Source: Klebsiella sp. BIGb0407 (lineage in GTDB: Bacteria; Pseudomonadota; Gammaproteobacteria; Enterobacterales; Enterobacteriaceae). From it: a stretch of 64,000 bases of DNA. Shown here piece by piece: positions 49,401-56,447 of the stretch (position 1 is the stretch's first letter; the number at the start of each line of letters is the position of its first letter). The translations under genes and the position numbers were made by a program. The stretch is from NCBI RefSeq assembly GCF_024807845.1, contig NZ_JANUEQ010000001.1:682001-746000 (forward strand), in the 5' to 3' direction. The notes under the pieces were generated by a model that saw nothing but the letters and a program-made list of their open reading frames with translations, did not search any database and was not told where the DNA came from.

Positions 49401-49492
49401 GCGGCAGCATCAAACATCATTCGGGGTTCCAGCGCCCAGGCTTGCAGCACAGAACGACGCTCAGCGCCGGTTTTAGAACGGGAATAACTCAT
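40469..49492 (-). CDS. Giant LEPR-motif adhesin-like protein with beta-propellers and Ig/cadherin-like repeats
   Basis: 3007 aa. The N-terminus has the motif LEPRMMFDAA at residues 21-30, known from very large surface or exported proteins; there is no Sec signal peptide. Three propeller-type stretches (LSADGKLLYV-like blades) lie at about residues 200-520, 870-1250 and 1890-2230. Between and after them are repeats of about 155 residues with the core DGxxExLxIDGTxIAL (several from about 1320 to 1890 and 2375 to 2680) and putative-Ig units (LPxGxxFDPxTxTLSG). The C-terminus (from about 2775) has no RTX GGxGxD repeats. It starts 37 bases after tadG with AGGA upstream. A surface adhesin is likely; the ligand is unknown. 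Confidence 0.9.
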   Translation of the reverse strand: MSYSRSKTGAERRSVLQAWALEPRMMFDAAAVATAEQVIDATDWNPGIVATGSKSTLTINEGSSPQNVDLFSGVKVISAGDKEELTELVIKVSTSGSNQALVIDGSTIALQTGTSETADNGYSYQVSVSGGVTTLTLSIASSEAYSPDDIAKLIDNIAYKALDTTVESGSVTVTLVSLSDELDTTDIGISATVDIDSKINVAPVVNDGHGLESGGTVALPGIGEQGQVSYSADGQYAYVAGKGNISLFMVDGSGNLSLVKTLAVEGMGTVTELVTAPSGQGVYAIDGGENIYMFSLDASNNLVLSNTYSSSNGEISGGLALSDDGAYLYVGTHWNDVAIFTRDTTTGELSYLDRAPGSSGSNDRNGIIISRGDMVYVAYSSGDHTIYAYQRQADGRLTTVASLIVDGFGYQSVDFSLAVSADGQYLYVANPDENTLSVYQLSGTTLTEVESRSFDDIGSIALSADGKLLYVNDNSGTLHTYAVAASGGLTALNTLSDIKGKDIAVSKDGLSVLITQENGITRYTLAQTMTKGSPVEFAQGMTLSDSNNDVLSDGQGNYIGSQITVSADSNSGTFGFTNANNLNYSNGVISLDNQAIATVATNGEGKVTITFTGDVTKNVANQVLQQLTYSNNAATPGSFIQLSVTVSDGELTSQALVTTVRVNTVPQVNTDAATGYNLDKAISETGYSFTLFSGLFSDEDGDNLTWSVTGLPKGITFDPDTRTLSGQALETGTFTLTITVTDASGGSATIERSLEVAQIDNRAPVVNEAVSSQLSNATVGSAYSTTLNSSLFTDPDSLYGDSLSWSVSGLPEGIVFDAETLTLKGTSSVAKDYTVTVTVTDESNVSTSRDVTLRVITVEEANNQAPNLSADVSTLAYTSDGKLEGFNQYVNSITLSKDGSLLIVAANSSSNVNGPNGTGTLFVYSRDTKTGELTQIQAFTQGTVNDGDDSNGIEVDGLKNVTSITTSADGSLLYMTGYTDTGSATAYSVSVFSVNESGGLTFIGSVADIPEKVLDLKVSEQGNRLYALSATTLYSYQIGDNGELTAIDNYLPATGLGTAIEVEVDARGNVYIIGASRVSIYQPDANGELSYAGQIIRTGTTVAWTDASGTTETLATNINSNAMNGINGLEVSDNGYIYLTTSNGFLTTLHYDSTSNSAQYVNASDAYEVLNQYPHTLVLSGDGSTLFMAGAGSTTLAIYKIDASGIPQFSEKVTVADGMSRFVVSADGKSIYGGRHLFFGTMGLSMASAGSVNVDYTELETVNITQAIQLNDAEYDVLNSGKGNYNGAVLTLERTTGNQAVDTFGFTSGDGLALENGILTLNGNQIATFITTDGKLVLTYTADVDTATANEVLQRLTYTNTSDMPGSKIGLTLSVADKYVSSSISLLLNVTEINNPPSLVAEGKDVTYISGGGPTKLFDNVELSAGETEQTISEITLTVDNIQDGDREILVIGGAYTVLTDGATGSGGVEYQVTGEDGTVETVYYSVNTRVSVVDGVATVTIESNEIPSEALAALVQSISYRNGASDYSETPTAGTRVVTITAVKDNGGVANNGVDTTAVSIRSEVEVGLTNKAPTLTAGDNQSQYTEKGDGAVVFKDVVVSTGENGQAITSISLTVSGIQDGSSEVLHIDGTTIALTDGNSAVTQQGISYSVSVVDGVATVELYSDGGLSTEATAKMLSEITYTNTSNDPTEGSRTLTLTSIQDNGGTADDGQDKTELSIKGTVKVVGVNDAPVINGSGVSSNYTVSGNQAELFGSLAISAVEKNQSMSSVTFNIDGVKDGSNERLTIDGTEIALTAGSGTTSGGHAYTVTVEDGATTLSLTFKEGLTGAQTAALIEQSRYSNSNEVKTAGVRTVSVSVQDNGGGDDTSLLAATAKVTIVDNAAPILGAGLDNSHLVSGEVIGDIPGVSDVVTSALSQDGKTLYVAGSDGNMAVFQRQTTDGKWVYQQTVEVSSGAIESVEVSQDGSHVLVLADSGNSLTIFSTTEGLTKVGTLETQNVSDFALSADGKTVYVVDGNYSGLKVYTQDSESGAYTRTQEISGATGTAPYLFTAVEIKAVGNYVYVLTDPASETVANTLIVYQVQDNGSLQDVAYIRDGQGSASINDNASLTVSADGKQIVVTTGSSISLYSFDSATGKLDFVSQQTNLSQIASVALSEDGKTLYVTQSTGSVSRYLVESDGSLNLKQTIDSSQTPGLKDAGLIISGKNGSLIVLGDNSVVSLSDRLVDAIAIEYTEGETLPLTGGITLNDAEYDELNEGKGNYQGATITLGRDNASADDNFGLSEANGLSLQDGKVMFDGKAIADFVNSQGTLTLVFTSSVSTELANQVLQQITYTHAGADPGNAIALNLKVTDSYGASDSVTLSLAVTTINDAPTLTTTPVNGTYVEGGTPAGIFKDSQASTIEAGQTFINTTLTVSGVVDGAHEKLTLDGTEIALIAGNGKTVNGYDYQVTVQGDVVTVTVSNSEGLALASLVDGLTYSHDSNDPTAGTRTVTLTSIQDNGGTDLGGKDSSVLNLASTVTVQAVNNPPVVTGTGSDTQFTEGGTPTPLYTDVSVDTVEAGQAIRSISVTVGGLKDGASEQLYLDGTAISLVNGSGTTSSGYAWTVSVVDGNATLTLSSASSISAPASVIEGIRYSHTSNNPTEGVRNITLSSVQDSGGGQDSTQPDLKTAVTVIAVNSPPEASVDSLILPGATQDTDYSLTFPEDLFTDVEDKTLTWQIDGLPEGLSFNPATHTLSGTPTTDGSYTMTLTATDAQGESASIVLTLDVETRPVSHVEFTSTVGLFPTATGGTDSIYASLAESLGLNVASSEITDLSRTTHLATGPLDLAASPWSLNPIQFGQLPELEKVDFKGLTHKAHSTGTVDYWEPVTANIQIHSVAGQGEFIDARLANGRPLPEWLQFDPATGELKMDKTQAPQVGQIQLRLIRADGSVLLLTLREPLSVASIQSALPKDTVSHEVRATFEAVLPAKDAISKTLAAGQGDSDALLKASLEMSASAAQPAQAS

Positions 49493-49529
49493 AGTCTGAT
49501 ATCCTGTAAGTCAATAATCGTAATAGCCA

Positions 49530-51134
49530 TTACTTTACGAGCCGGACAAAACTGCTCTGCTGCTGAAGCTCTTCCACAATGGAGGCTAAACGTTCGGTCA
49601 TTTTATTTTCTGATTCGACAAAGTTAGCGCCGTTGAAATAACTCAGATCGCTACTTTTAACCGCACACTTATTCAGTCCGGTACCGGCGATACGACGGAA
49701 GGCTGAAGCGCTAGGTACCTGACCATCCTCATCTTCTGCATCATCAGTACCGGTGACTATCAGGAAAAACCGCAGGTCGCGTGCCCGGAAACTGTCACAG
49801 AGATCGGCGAAGCGCTGAGTGATTAATGTCTCATCATTACAGCCATCAGTTTCTCCCTGACAGCCATCAACCGCCTGACCGTTGTAAGCGTTGTAGCCGT
49901 CACTGTCGAACCAGCGCATATCCGTGGAGTTCACCAGCAGAACAATGGCTTTCACTCTGTCGCTTTTGCCTTCACTGAAATCTTTCGGCAGGCTGTCAGG
50001 CAGTCCCCAGCCTTCTTCACCGCGGAAATTGGGTGCCAGAGCCATAGCCGCCCAGCCCATCGCGATGGCAAAGTTGACGTTAAACCCGGCGGTCATTTCG
50101 CTCAGCCGTTCGGAGATTTTATTCAGATCGTTACTCAGCGGTAGCAGTGGCGCGACCGGACAGCCATGGTCAACAATCAGGAAACGGGTGTCGTTAACAC
50201 CGCCCGCCTGACCAAACATCGGGTTAGGACCGACCCAGGAAATGTTGTAGTTAATCGAGGAGTTAACCGGCAGATCGTGGCGGTAATAGATACCAAACTG
50301 ACCACCAGGCGCTTCGTCCCAGAAGTAATTGTCTTTTCTGTCCAGCCCGCGAAACAGACAAAGTCGGTTATAGCGACGGTCAGGCATGCGACGATCCGCC
50401 AGGCTACCGTAACCGGCCTGGAATAAGGTAGTGAGTTCGATAGGATTCAGAGCGCCAGGTTGCCCCCACTCACGAATGCGGTTGGTATGATCCGGGTCAT
50501 AAACGTTGACGCTTTGGCTATAGGGCACCAGCGATAGCCAGGCATTGTCATTACTGTTGACTAACGCCTGGGCAAAACTGTTTCCCATGCGGCGTAGTGC
50601 GGCCATATTGGCGCCATTTTCAGTTAAGGTATTAGGTATTGCCAGAGCCACTTCCAGCGAGGCGGTACGTACCTCCGCCTGAGAGAGAATTTCCTGCATC
50701 ACACTGTTAAATTTGAGTAAGTCAGGAGCAGAATTAAATGATACCGACACGGTATAGGTCTGCTTTGCGCCGTCATCTTCACCGCGAACCACAGTGACAT
50801 TCTCTCGCGTTATCTGAGAGGAGAGCTTCGTGTTCATCCCCAGATTATGGGCAACATACTGATACGCGAGCTCAGCCATATCCTGCTCGTCAAAGGTTTG
50901 GTTCTCAGTATGGCTCACGACCACCTGATTGCCGATGGCCCATGCCGCGGCATCGGTTGCACGCTTGATTTGCGCCGCATCACCGGTGGCATTGATGGTA
51001 TCAACAACAAAGGCACCACTCAGCAGTAATCCCATAGTGCCTAATACCAGAAAGGCGGTACCTGCTCCCTCTTCCTGGCGATACAACTGTGCTATTGAAC
51101 GACGTATTTTGCTTAAGCGTTGTCTGATGGCCAT
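49530..51134 (-). CDS. tadG: TadG-like minor pilin/anchoring protein
   Basis: 534 aa. The N-terminus has the prepilin-like segment (EEGAGTAFLVLGTMGLLLSG) then the Tad-type region TGDAAQIKRATDAAAWAIGN. The C-terminal part is von Willebrand factor A-like (KAIVLLVNSTDMRWFDSDGY, DLRFFLIVTGTDDAEDED). TadG is needed for Tad pilus function and cell attachment in several species. ATG 51134 overlaps the tadF stop by one base. The adhesin gene follows after 37 bases. Confidence 0.9.
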   Translation of the reverse strand: MAIRQRLSKIRRSIAQLYRQEEGAGTAFLVLGTMGLLLSGAFVVDTINATGDAAQIKRATDAAAWAIGNQVVVSHTENQTFDEQDMAELAYQYVAHNLGMNTKLSSQITRENVTVVRGEDDGAKQTYTVSVSFNSAPDLLKFNSVMQEILSQAEVRTASLEVALAIPNTLTENGANMAALRRMGNSFAQALVNSNDNAWLSLVPYSQSVNVYDPDHTNRIREWGQPGALNPIELTTLFQAGYGSLADRRMPDRRYNRLCLFRGLDRKDNYFWDEAPGGQFGIYYRHDLPVNSSINYNISWVGPNPMFGQAGGVNDTRFLIVDHGCPVAPLLPLSNDLNKISERLSEMTAGFNVNFAIAMGWAAMALAPNFRGEEGWGLPDSLPKDFSEGKSDRVKAIVLLVNSTDMRWFDSDGYNAYNGQAVDGCQGETDGCNDETLITQRFADLCDSFRARDLRFFLIVTGTDDAEDEDGQVPSASAFRRIAGTGLNKCAVKSSDLSYFNGANFVESENKMTERLASIVEELQQQSSFVRLVK

Positions 51135-51712
51135 CACTCGTTCTCTCCCAGCCCGGCTTCCTGAGCCAGGGTCTCATCTAACTTAATTACCCCAGCCGCA
51201 ACACGATTAGTGGTAGAAGCATCAAGTAATCCGCTGAGTGTCAGTCCACCGAGCAGGCTGACGTCGCTGCCCTGACGGCAGATTTCAACGACAATCATCG
51301 AAATATTGGGGCTGCCTTTCTCAGCATCACGTTCAGGTAAACTTCCCGGCCACTGCATACCGTTAATCGCGGTATTGCCCTGGCATAAATCGGTAGCGTT
51401 ACCGCGTGACAGTTGCCAGTAAACCTCACCGTTCTGCCTGACGTTACTGAGCAACATTTGATAGCTGTGATTAGCATCGTCAGGCATCACTGAATCCTGT
51501 AGTCCCTGGAGCCCTTTTTCCGTCAGCTCTGACTGATAGCTCAATACTGAGGCTATTGCGCCAACCCGCTGCTCCATACGTTCCCGTTCCAGACTGACGG
51601 TGTAGAGATCGGCGAACACACCCGCCACAGCAAGAATGATGGGAAAGGCCAGAGCGGTCTCTAAGGCGGTAATTCCCCGTTCGCGCCTTAAAAACTGTTT
51701 AATCTTGCTCAT
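51134..51712 (-). CDS. tadF: TadF-like pseudopilin
   Basis: 192 aa. Class III pseudopilin with the cleavage-type N-terminus RERGITALETALAFPIILA: Gly before the hydrophobic segment and Glu at the +5 position. TadV should process it, and it should initiate or cap Flp pili. It overlaps tadE by 14 bases, and its stop overlaps the tadG ATG. Confidence 0.85.
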   Translation of the reverse strand: MSKIKQFLRRERGITALETALAFPIILAVAGVFADLYTVSLERERMEQRVGAIASVLSYQSELTEKGLQGLQDSVMPDDANHSYQMLLSNVRQNGEVYWQLSRGNATDLCQGNTAINGMQWPGSLPERDAEKGSPNISMIVVEICRQGSDVSLLGGLTLSGLLDASTTNRVAAGVIKLDETLAQEAGLGENE

Positions 51713-52211
51713 ACATCAATTCCGTACCGAAGACATGTTTGTACTGATAGCGAAAGGCTTCACCCAAGGAGAGCACTTCCGGCAGTGGCGTCAGAAACGA
51801 TTTTTTGATCTGCACGGTCACAGACCACACCGGCAAATTACTTTCCGTCTCTTCTTCCTCTTCCTCTTCTTCGGTCGCAATAGCCAGGCCACCAAGGTGA
51901 CTGAGATTGTCAAAATGCAGCACGCTGACCGTCAGGTCTTCGTTGTTGAGATAGCCATACGACGAATCAACAATGCGTGACTTCAGGTTATCGGCCATTT
52001 GCGTGGTGGTGCTGGCTTTCAAATCATCCAGGCGGAAACTCTGTACCGACTTATCCAGCGCAACGCTGCCGACGCCTACCACTAAGCCCACTCTGACCAG
52101 CTCAAACAGCATCATCACTCCAACGAGTACCACCGGGGTGAGAAACGCCACCTCCGTTGCTATAACGCCCAGGTTTTGCTGCCAGCGCTGACGTAGATTC
52201 CGGACAATCAT
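51699..52211 (-). CDS. tadE: TadE-like pseudopilin with polyglutamate stretch
   Basis: 170 aa. The pseudopilin motif NLGVIATEVAFLTPVVLVG is near the N-terminus, with Gly and Glu+5. An eight-Glu run (encoded at about 51850-51873 by mixed GAA/GAG codons) interrupts the C-terminal domain. It overlaps tadD by four bases (ATGA) and tadF by 14. Assignment of tadE versus tadF follows gene order and N-terminal pattern. Confidence 0.83.
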   Translation of the reverse strand: MIVRNLRQRWQQNLGVIATEVAFLTPVVLVGVMMLFELVRVGLVVGVGSVALDKSVQSFRLDDLKASTTTQMADNLKSRIVDSSYGYLNNEDLTVSVLHFDNLSHLGGLAIATEEEEEEEETESNLPVWSVTVQIKKSFLTPLPEVLSLGEAFRYQYKHVFGTELMYEQD

Positions 52212-53047
52212 TGCTTGATGTCGCTTAACTGCAACGGACTGCGGCTGGCGAGCAGCAAGCTACTGCCGCGGCTCTGAGGCTGTTTTAACTCATCTGCACG
52301 CTGACTTAAGGTATTCATCAGCCCCTCAACGCGATCGGGGCTGGCAATGGCTGATAAGGTGTCGTGAGCCGCCTCAGTGTCGCCCTGGTAGAGATACGCG
52401 AGGGCTAAATTCAACTGAGCACCGGGGGTTGAACTGTCCGTGGTACGCAACAGCTCAATCGCTTTAGCCGGTTCCGCGCTGTTAAGCCAGGAAAGCGCCA
52501 TATTATTCAGAGCGGAGGTATTCGACGGGTCACTCTGCAAGGCTTTATCAAACTGAATGCGCGCTTCAGGGTGTTTACCGCTGGCATCCAGCACCACCCC
52601 GGCACCGTTCAGCGCTATGGCATTCTGCGGGTCCAGCTTAAGCGCACAGTCAAGATCGCGCTGGGCAAGCTGGGTACGTCCTAAGGCTATTTGCGCGCGC
52701 GCCATTCCCAGGCACAGAGCCAGTGATTCATTTTTTTCCATTTTTTGGGTATCACCACTGAGTTGCTGGCGAGCACGCGAATAGATACCTAAAGTTTCTT
52801 GCGGCGACTTCACCGCGCTGGCAACGCTGCCATACTCAATCAGTTCTTTGCCCGCGAGGTTCCCCCGGCTGTCGAGGCGCGCGTAAACTTCCGTCGACGC
52901 TTCCAGACGCCCCTGATCGCGCAGTAAACGGGCCAGTTTCAGCCCTTCTTCTTTTGACCCTTGCTGAATCTGACTGCCCGCACAACCTGCCAGCACAACA
53001 CCACAGATAAGCAAGGAAAATGCCCGGACAATGCTCAATTTATTCAC
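52208..53047 (-). CDS. tadD: TadD, TPR lipoprotein
   Basis: 279 aa. The signal peptide ends in a lipobox (VVLAGCAGS); tetratricopeptide repeats follow (LDPQNAIALNGAGVVLDASG, LQSDPSNTSALNNMALSWLN, AQLNLALAYLYQGDTEAAHD). TadD is a pilotin-like periplasmic lipoprotein that helps secretin assembly in the Tad system. Confidence 0.9.
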   Translation of the reverse strand: MNKLSIVRAFSLLICGVVLAGCAGSQIQQGSKEEGLKLARLLRDQGRLEASTEVYARLDSRGNLAGKELIEYGSVASAVKSPQETLGIYSRARQQLSGDTQKMEKNESLALCLGMARAQIALGRTQLAQRDLDCALKLDPQNAIALNGAGVVLDASGKHPEARIQFDKALQSDPSNTSALNNMALSWLNSAEPAKAIELLRTTDSSTPGAQLNLALAYLYQGDTEAAHDTLSAIASPDRVEGLMNTLSQRADELKQPQSRGSSLLLASRSPLQLSDIKQ

Positions 53048-53075
53048 TCTTTCTATCCTCTGGGTAATAAGGGTC

Positions 53076-54035
53076 TTAACTTGACATCAGACGGATGACC
53101 CGCAGTAATGCAGGGGCCGCCATGATGGCAATAATAGGGGGGAGTATCAGTCCCATGAGCGGGACGCTCAGCTGCGCGGGCAGCTTTCCAGCTTTTTCTT
53201 CCAGACGGAGAATCAAGGTTTTACGACTTTCATCGGCGATGGTTCTGAGTGCCTGTGAAAGCGGCGTACCGTAACGTTCCGCTTGCAGCAGGGTCGCCAC
53301 CATGTTTTCTATTTCAGGAACACGCGTTCTCTCAGCCAGGTGCGATAAGGCCAGAGTTCTGTCGGACAGAATTTGCAGCTCTGCCGAGGTATAGCGCAGT
53401 TCATCCGCCATTTCCGGGGCGGAAAGCCCGAGCTCTTTAGACACCACATGCAATACACGTCCGATAGGCAAACCTGCTTCAGCGCAGACCACCATCAGAT
53501 CCAATGCATCAGGAACGGAACGTCCAAGCTTTGCCCCTCGCGTCACAGCGCGATGTCTGAGCCACCATTCAGGCGCCAGGCTACCGACCAGGAAACCAAT
53601 CAACCCTCCAGCAAGCCCGGTTAACCCCATGCGATCGGCCGGTGCCACAAAACCAAAAACCAGTATCAGTACGGCGAATAATCCACAGGCAAATTTACCG
53701 ATAACAAACCAGCCAACCGCTTCACTGCGACGAAAACCGGCCAGGTCAAGCATCTGACGAAATTTTTTACGGTCTTTCTCGGCACCCGCCAGACGTTCGC
53801 CCTGCTCTGCCAAAGGGAGCAGTATTTTTTCAAGCGCTGGCGACAATTCGGTTCCCTGTCCTCTGAGAATCGAATCCTCAATGCTCTCTTGGGCAGCCTC
53901 AGTTTTGGGTAAGTGAGGCGCTAATCTCTGATGTAATTTACGTACACGCTCTTTACTTCCCAGACGTCTGGCAAACCACAATCCGGCAATAATCAGAAGT
54001 ACAGCTAATATCAATAGCGGGTCATTTAGCAGCAT
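53076..54035 (-). CDS. tadC: TadC, type II secretion F-domain membrane protein
   Basis: 319 aa. Inner-membrane platform protein with membrane segments at the N-terminus, centre (FACGLFAVLILVFGFVAPAD) and C-terminus (LPAQLSVPLMGLILPPIIAI) around a T2SSF domain (VPDALDLMVVCAEAGLPIGR). Forms a pair with TadB in the Tad inner-membrane platform. Confidence 0.93.
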   Translation of the reverse strand: MLLNDPLLILAVLLIIAGLWFARRLGSKERVRKLHQRLAPHLPKTEAAQESIEDSILRGQGTELSPALEKILLPLAEQGERLAGAEKDRKKFRQMLDLAGFRRSEAVGWFVIGKFACGLFAVLILVFGFVAPADRMGLTGLAGGLIGFLVGSLAPEWWLRHRAVTRGAKLGRSVPDALDLMVVCAEAGLPIGRVLHVVSKELGLSAPEMADELRYTSAELQILSDRTLALSHLAERTRVPEIENMVATLLQAERYGTPLSQALRTIADESRKTLILRLEEKAGKLPAQLSVPLMGLILPPIIAIMAAPALLRVIRLMSS

Positions 54036-54046
54036 TGTCTTTTCTC

Positions 54047-55027
54047 TTACGCTATCCGTTTAACCATGAAAAATGTCACCAGCATGCCTAAGCTGACGCT
54101 ACATACCGCGTAGATCAGAACCGATGTCCCGACCGGGTCGGAAAACAGAAAGGTAAAGTCCTCGGGTGATTTGAAATACATATAGGTCAGACAGCAGGGA
54201 AACAGCGCCGCGACTATTTTTGCGGAAGCGCGAGATTCTGAGGTTTTTGACAGTACCTTCAGCCCCAGTTCACGCCGTTCACGCAGAGTCGTTGCCAGAC
54301 GTTCAAGGGTATCGCCCAGACGCCCACCCGCTTCCTGGTTGATAATCAGAATCACCACAAAGAAGCGGAACTCTGCCATCGGCACGCGTTCTGCTGCGGC
54401 CTGAATCACCTGGCGGAAGGGAATGCCCAGTTTCAGCCAGTTATCGATGGTACGAAACTCGTGAGCCAGAGGGCCGGTAAGATGCTCGGCCACCATGGCA
54501 AAGGTATTGGCGACCGGTACACCGGCGCGGGCGGCCCTGACTATGGCATCGATAGCATCAGGTAAACTCTCACGCAGCAGGCGCAGATGTTTCTGCAAGG
54601 CGGCGCGGAACAACAGCCAGCCTGTCACACCCGCAAACAGTAGCGAGAACAAGAGTCCTGCCGTCAGCGGTAAGGGGGTACGCTGACCGACAGACATGCC
54701 AATAGCCAGGCTGATAGCACCGAGAACAATCAGGCGAGGACGCAAGGTGCTGCGCCAGCCGATAAAATCCAGTTGATCCCAGATAACCGACAAACTTTGC
54801 CCAATCAGCGGTACGCGACTGAAAGGCGAAGTCTGCGACTCTTTGAGAATAGACAACGGTGAGTCCTGACCTGAATCCAGCGCACTGTCCTGCAAAATTT
54901 GACGCAATCTACGCTCACGCTGTAGCCGTAGCTGGCGCTGATTACGGACATAATTCAGCGTCAGACACAGAAGCAATACGCTTAGAAAGACTAAGACTGT
55001 CAGTATATTAATAAGATTCAGAGTCAT
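54047..55027 (-). CDS. tadB: TadB, type II secretion F-domain membrane protein
   Basis: 326 aa. It starts with a membrane segment (ILTVLVFLSVLLLCLTLNYV), has the T2SSF core LPDAIDAIVRAARAGVPVAN and GGRLGDTLERLATTLRERRE and ends in two membrane segments. Spaced 11 bases from tadC and 15 from tadA. Confidence 0.93.
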   Translation of the reverse strand: MTLNLINILTVLVFLSVLLLCLTLNYVRNQRQLRLQRERRLRQILQDSALDSGQDSPLSILKESQTSPFSRVPLIGQSLSVIWDQLDFIGWRSTLRPRLIVLGAISLAIGMSVGQRTPLPLTAGLLFSLLFAGVTGWLLFRAALQKHLRLLRESLPDAIDAIVRAARAGVPVANTFAMVAEHLTGPLAHEFRTIDNWLKLGIPFRQVIQAAAERVPMAEFRFFVVILIINQEAGGRLGDTLERLATTLRERRELGLKVLSKTSESRASAKIVAALFPCCLTYMYFKSPEDFTFLFSDPVGTSVLIYAVCSVSLGMLVTFFMVKRIA

Positions 55028-55042
55028 GAAAGCATCCTTATA

Positions 55043-56425
55043 TCAGGCATCTAACAGATGAGCCTTGTCAGTAAAGAACTGAGGACGCTGCACATGCTGG
55101 ATATATTCTCCCGTTAACAGACCTGTAGCCGCATTGGTGCCCGTCACCTGGAAAGTGAAAAGATCCTGCATCTGGATAATTTCTTCTTCCATGCCGCAAA
55201 GTTCACTGATTGAGACCACGCGTCTGATACCGTCACGCATACGCTCAATCTGCACTATCAGATGAACAGCACTGGCGATTTGACGTCTGATAGCCATCAG
55301 CGGAAGTTGCATACTGGCCATCATCACCATGTTTTCCAGACGCTGAATGGCATCACGCGTGGTATTAGCGTGAACCGTACACAGCGATCCATCATGACCG
55401 GTGTTCATCGCCTGGAGCATGTCAAAACACTCGCCTCCCCTGACCTCACCCAGGATGATACGGTCGGGACGCATACGCAGGGCGTTACGCATCAGGTCAC
55501 GCTGATCGACTTTACCGGAGCCTTCAGCACTCACCGGGCGCGTCTCCAGACGCACCACATGCTCTTGCTGTAATTGCAGTTCAGCGGCATCTTCAATGGT
55601 AATTATGCGATCGGTGGTACCAATTTTTTGCGATAACGCATTGAGTAGCGTGGTTTTACCGGCACCGGTACCGCCAGACACAATCACATTCACTCGCGCC
55701 TGCATCGCTTTATTCAGCACACTCGCCATAGCAGGAGACATACAACGCGCATCCGCCAGGGATTCCAGCGAGAGATTGCGACGCATAAACTTACGAATCG
55801 ATATCGTCGTACCGTCGATGGCTAAGGGATAAGTGATCACGTTGACACGGCTGCCATCAGGCAGACGCGCATCCACCATGGGGCTGGCTTCATCGATGCG
55901 TCTTCCTACCGCAGCAGCAATACGTTGCGCGGTATTAAAAACATGCTCTTCATCGATAAAGGTGATTTGTGACAGTTCAAGCTTGCCAAAACGCTCAATA
56001 AAGACCTGATTAGCACCGTTAACCAAAATATCGTTAACCGTATCATCAGCCAGTAATGGCTGAATCGGGCCGATACCGGTCATTTCGTCGAGCATTTCAT
56101 GGCTCAGCGCCAGCTCTTCCTGGCGAGAGAGCTGGAGACGCTCAGCATCACAAATGGTACGGATTACCGACTGTATCTGAGTCAGAAGACCGTCACGTCC
56201 CATTCCTGCGGCTTTACCCGCATCAATTTGATCGTAAAGCCGGGCACGAATAATTCTGCGCTGGGCATTACGGCTTTCATTCTGCTGAACGCTTGCAGCC
56301 GTGGCGGATGCCCGGGATTCGCTCACCTTGCTCTCAGAGACGGGTGCCGCAGTGGTCTCCGGGTTGGCAGCTGTCGTTTGTGTCACAACTTCACGGACAA
56401 CTGCCTGATTTTTACGCCTTAACAT
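55043..56425 (-). CDS. tadA: TadA/CpaF secretion ATPase
   Basis: 460-aa hexameric ATPase that powers Flp pilus assembly. Low-complexity N-terminus (to about residue 55), then the GspE-type core: Walker [27 protein letters not shown] (Asp box region), Walker B-like [11 protein letters not shown] and the His box [16 protein letters not shown]. TadA can drive both extension and retraction in studied systems. Confidence 0.97.
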   Translation of the reverse strand: MLRRKNQAVVREVVTQTTAANPETTAAPVSESKVSESRASATAASVQQNESRNAQRRIIRARLYDQIDAGKAAGMGRDGLLTQIQSVIRTICDAERLQLSRQEELALSHEMLDEMTGIGPIQPLLADDTVNDILVNGANQVFIERFGKLELSQITFIDEEHVFNTAQRIAAAVGRRIDEASPMVDARLPDGSRVNVITYPLAIDGTTISIRKFMRRNLSLESLADARCMSPAMASVLNKAMQARVNVIVSGGTGAGKTTLLNALSQKIGTTDRIITIEDAAELQLQQEHVVRLETRPVSAEGSGKVDQRDLMRNALRMRPDRIILGEVRGGECFDMLQAMNTGHDGSLCTVHANTTRDAIQRLENMVMMASMQLPLMAIRRQIASAVHLIVQIERMRDGIRRVVSISELCGMEEEIIQMQDLFTFQVTGTNAATGLLTGEYIQHVQRPQFFTDKAHLLDA

Positions 56426-56447
56426 GACTTATCTTCTCCCCGGATAC

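Noticed and set aside
40469-49492. Reading the giant protein as an RTX adhesin secreted by a classical type I system
   Set aside because: No GGxGxD nonapeptides were found in the translation, and no ABC transporter lies in the window.
55043-56425. TadA as the missing ATPase for giant-protein export
   Set aside because: It belongs to the Tad pilus ATPase family and sits among tad genes; nothing links it to the HlyD/TolC-like parts.
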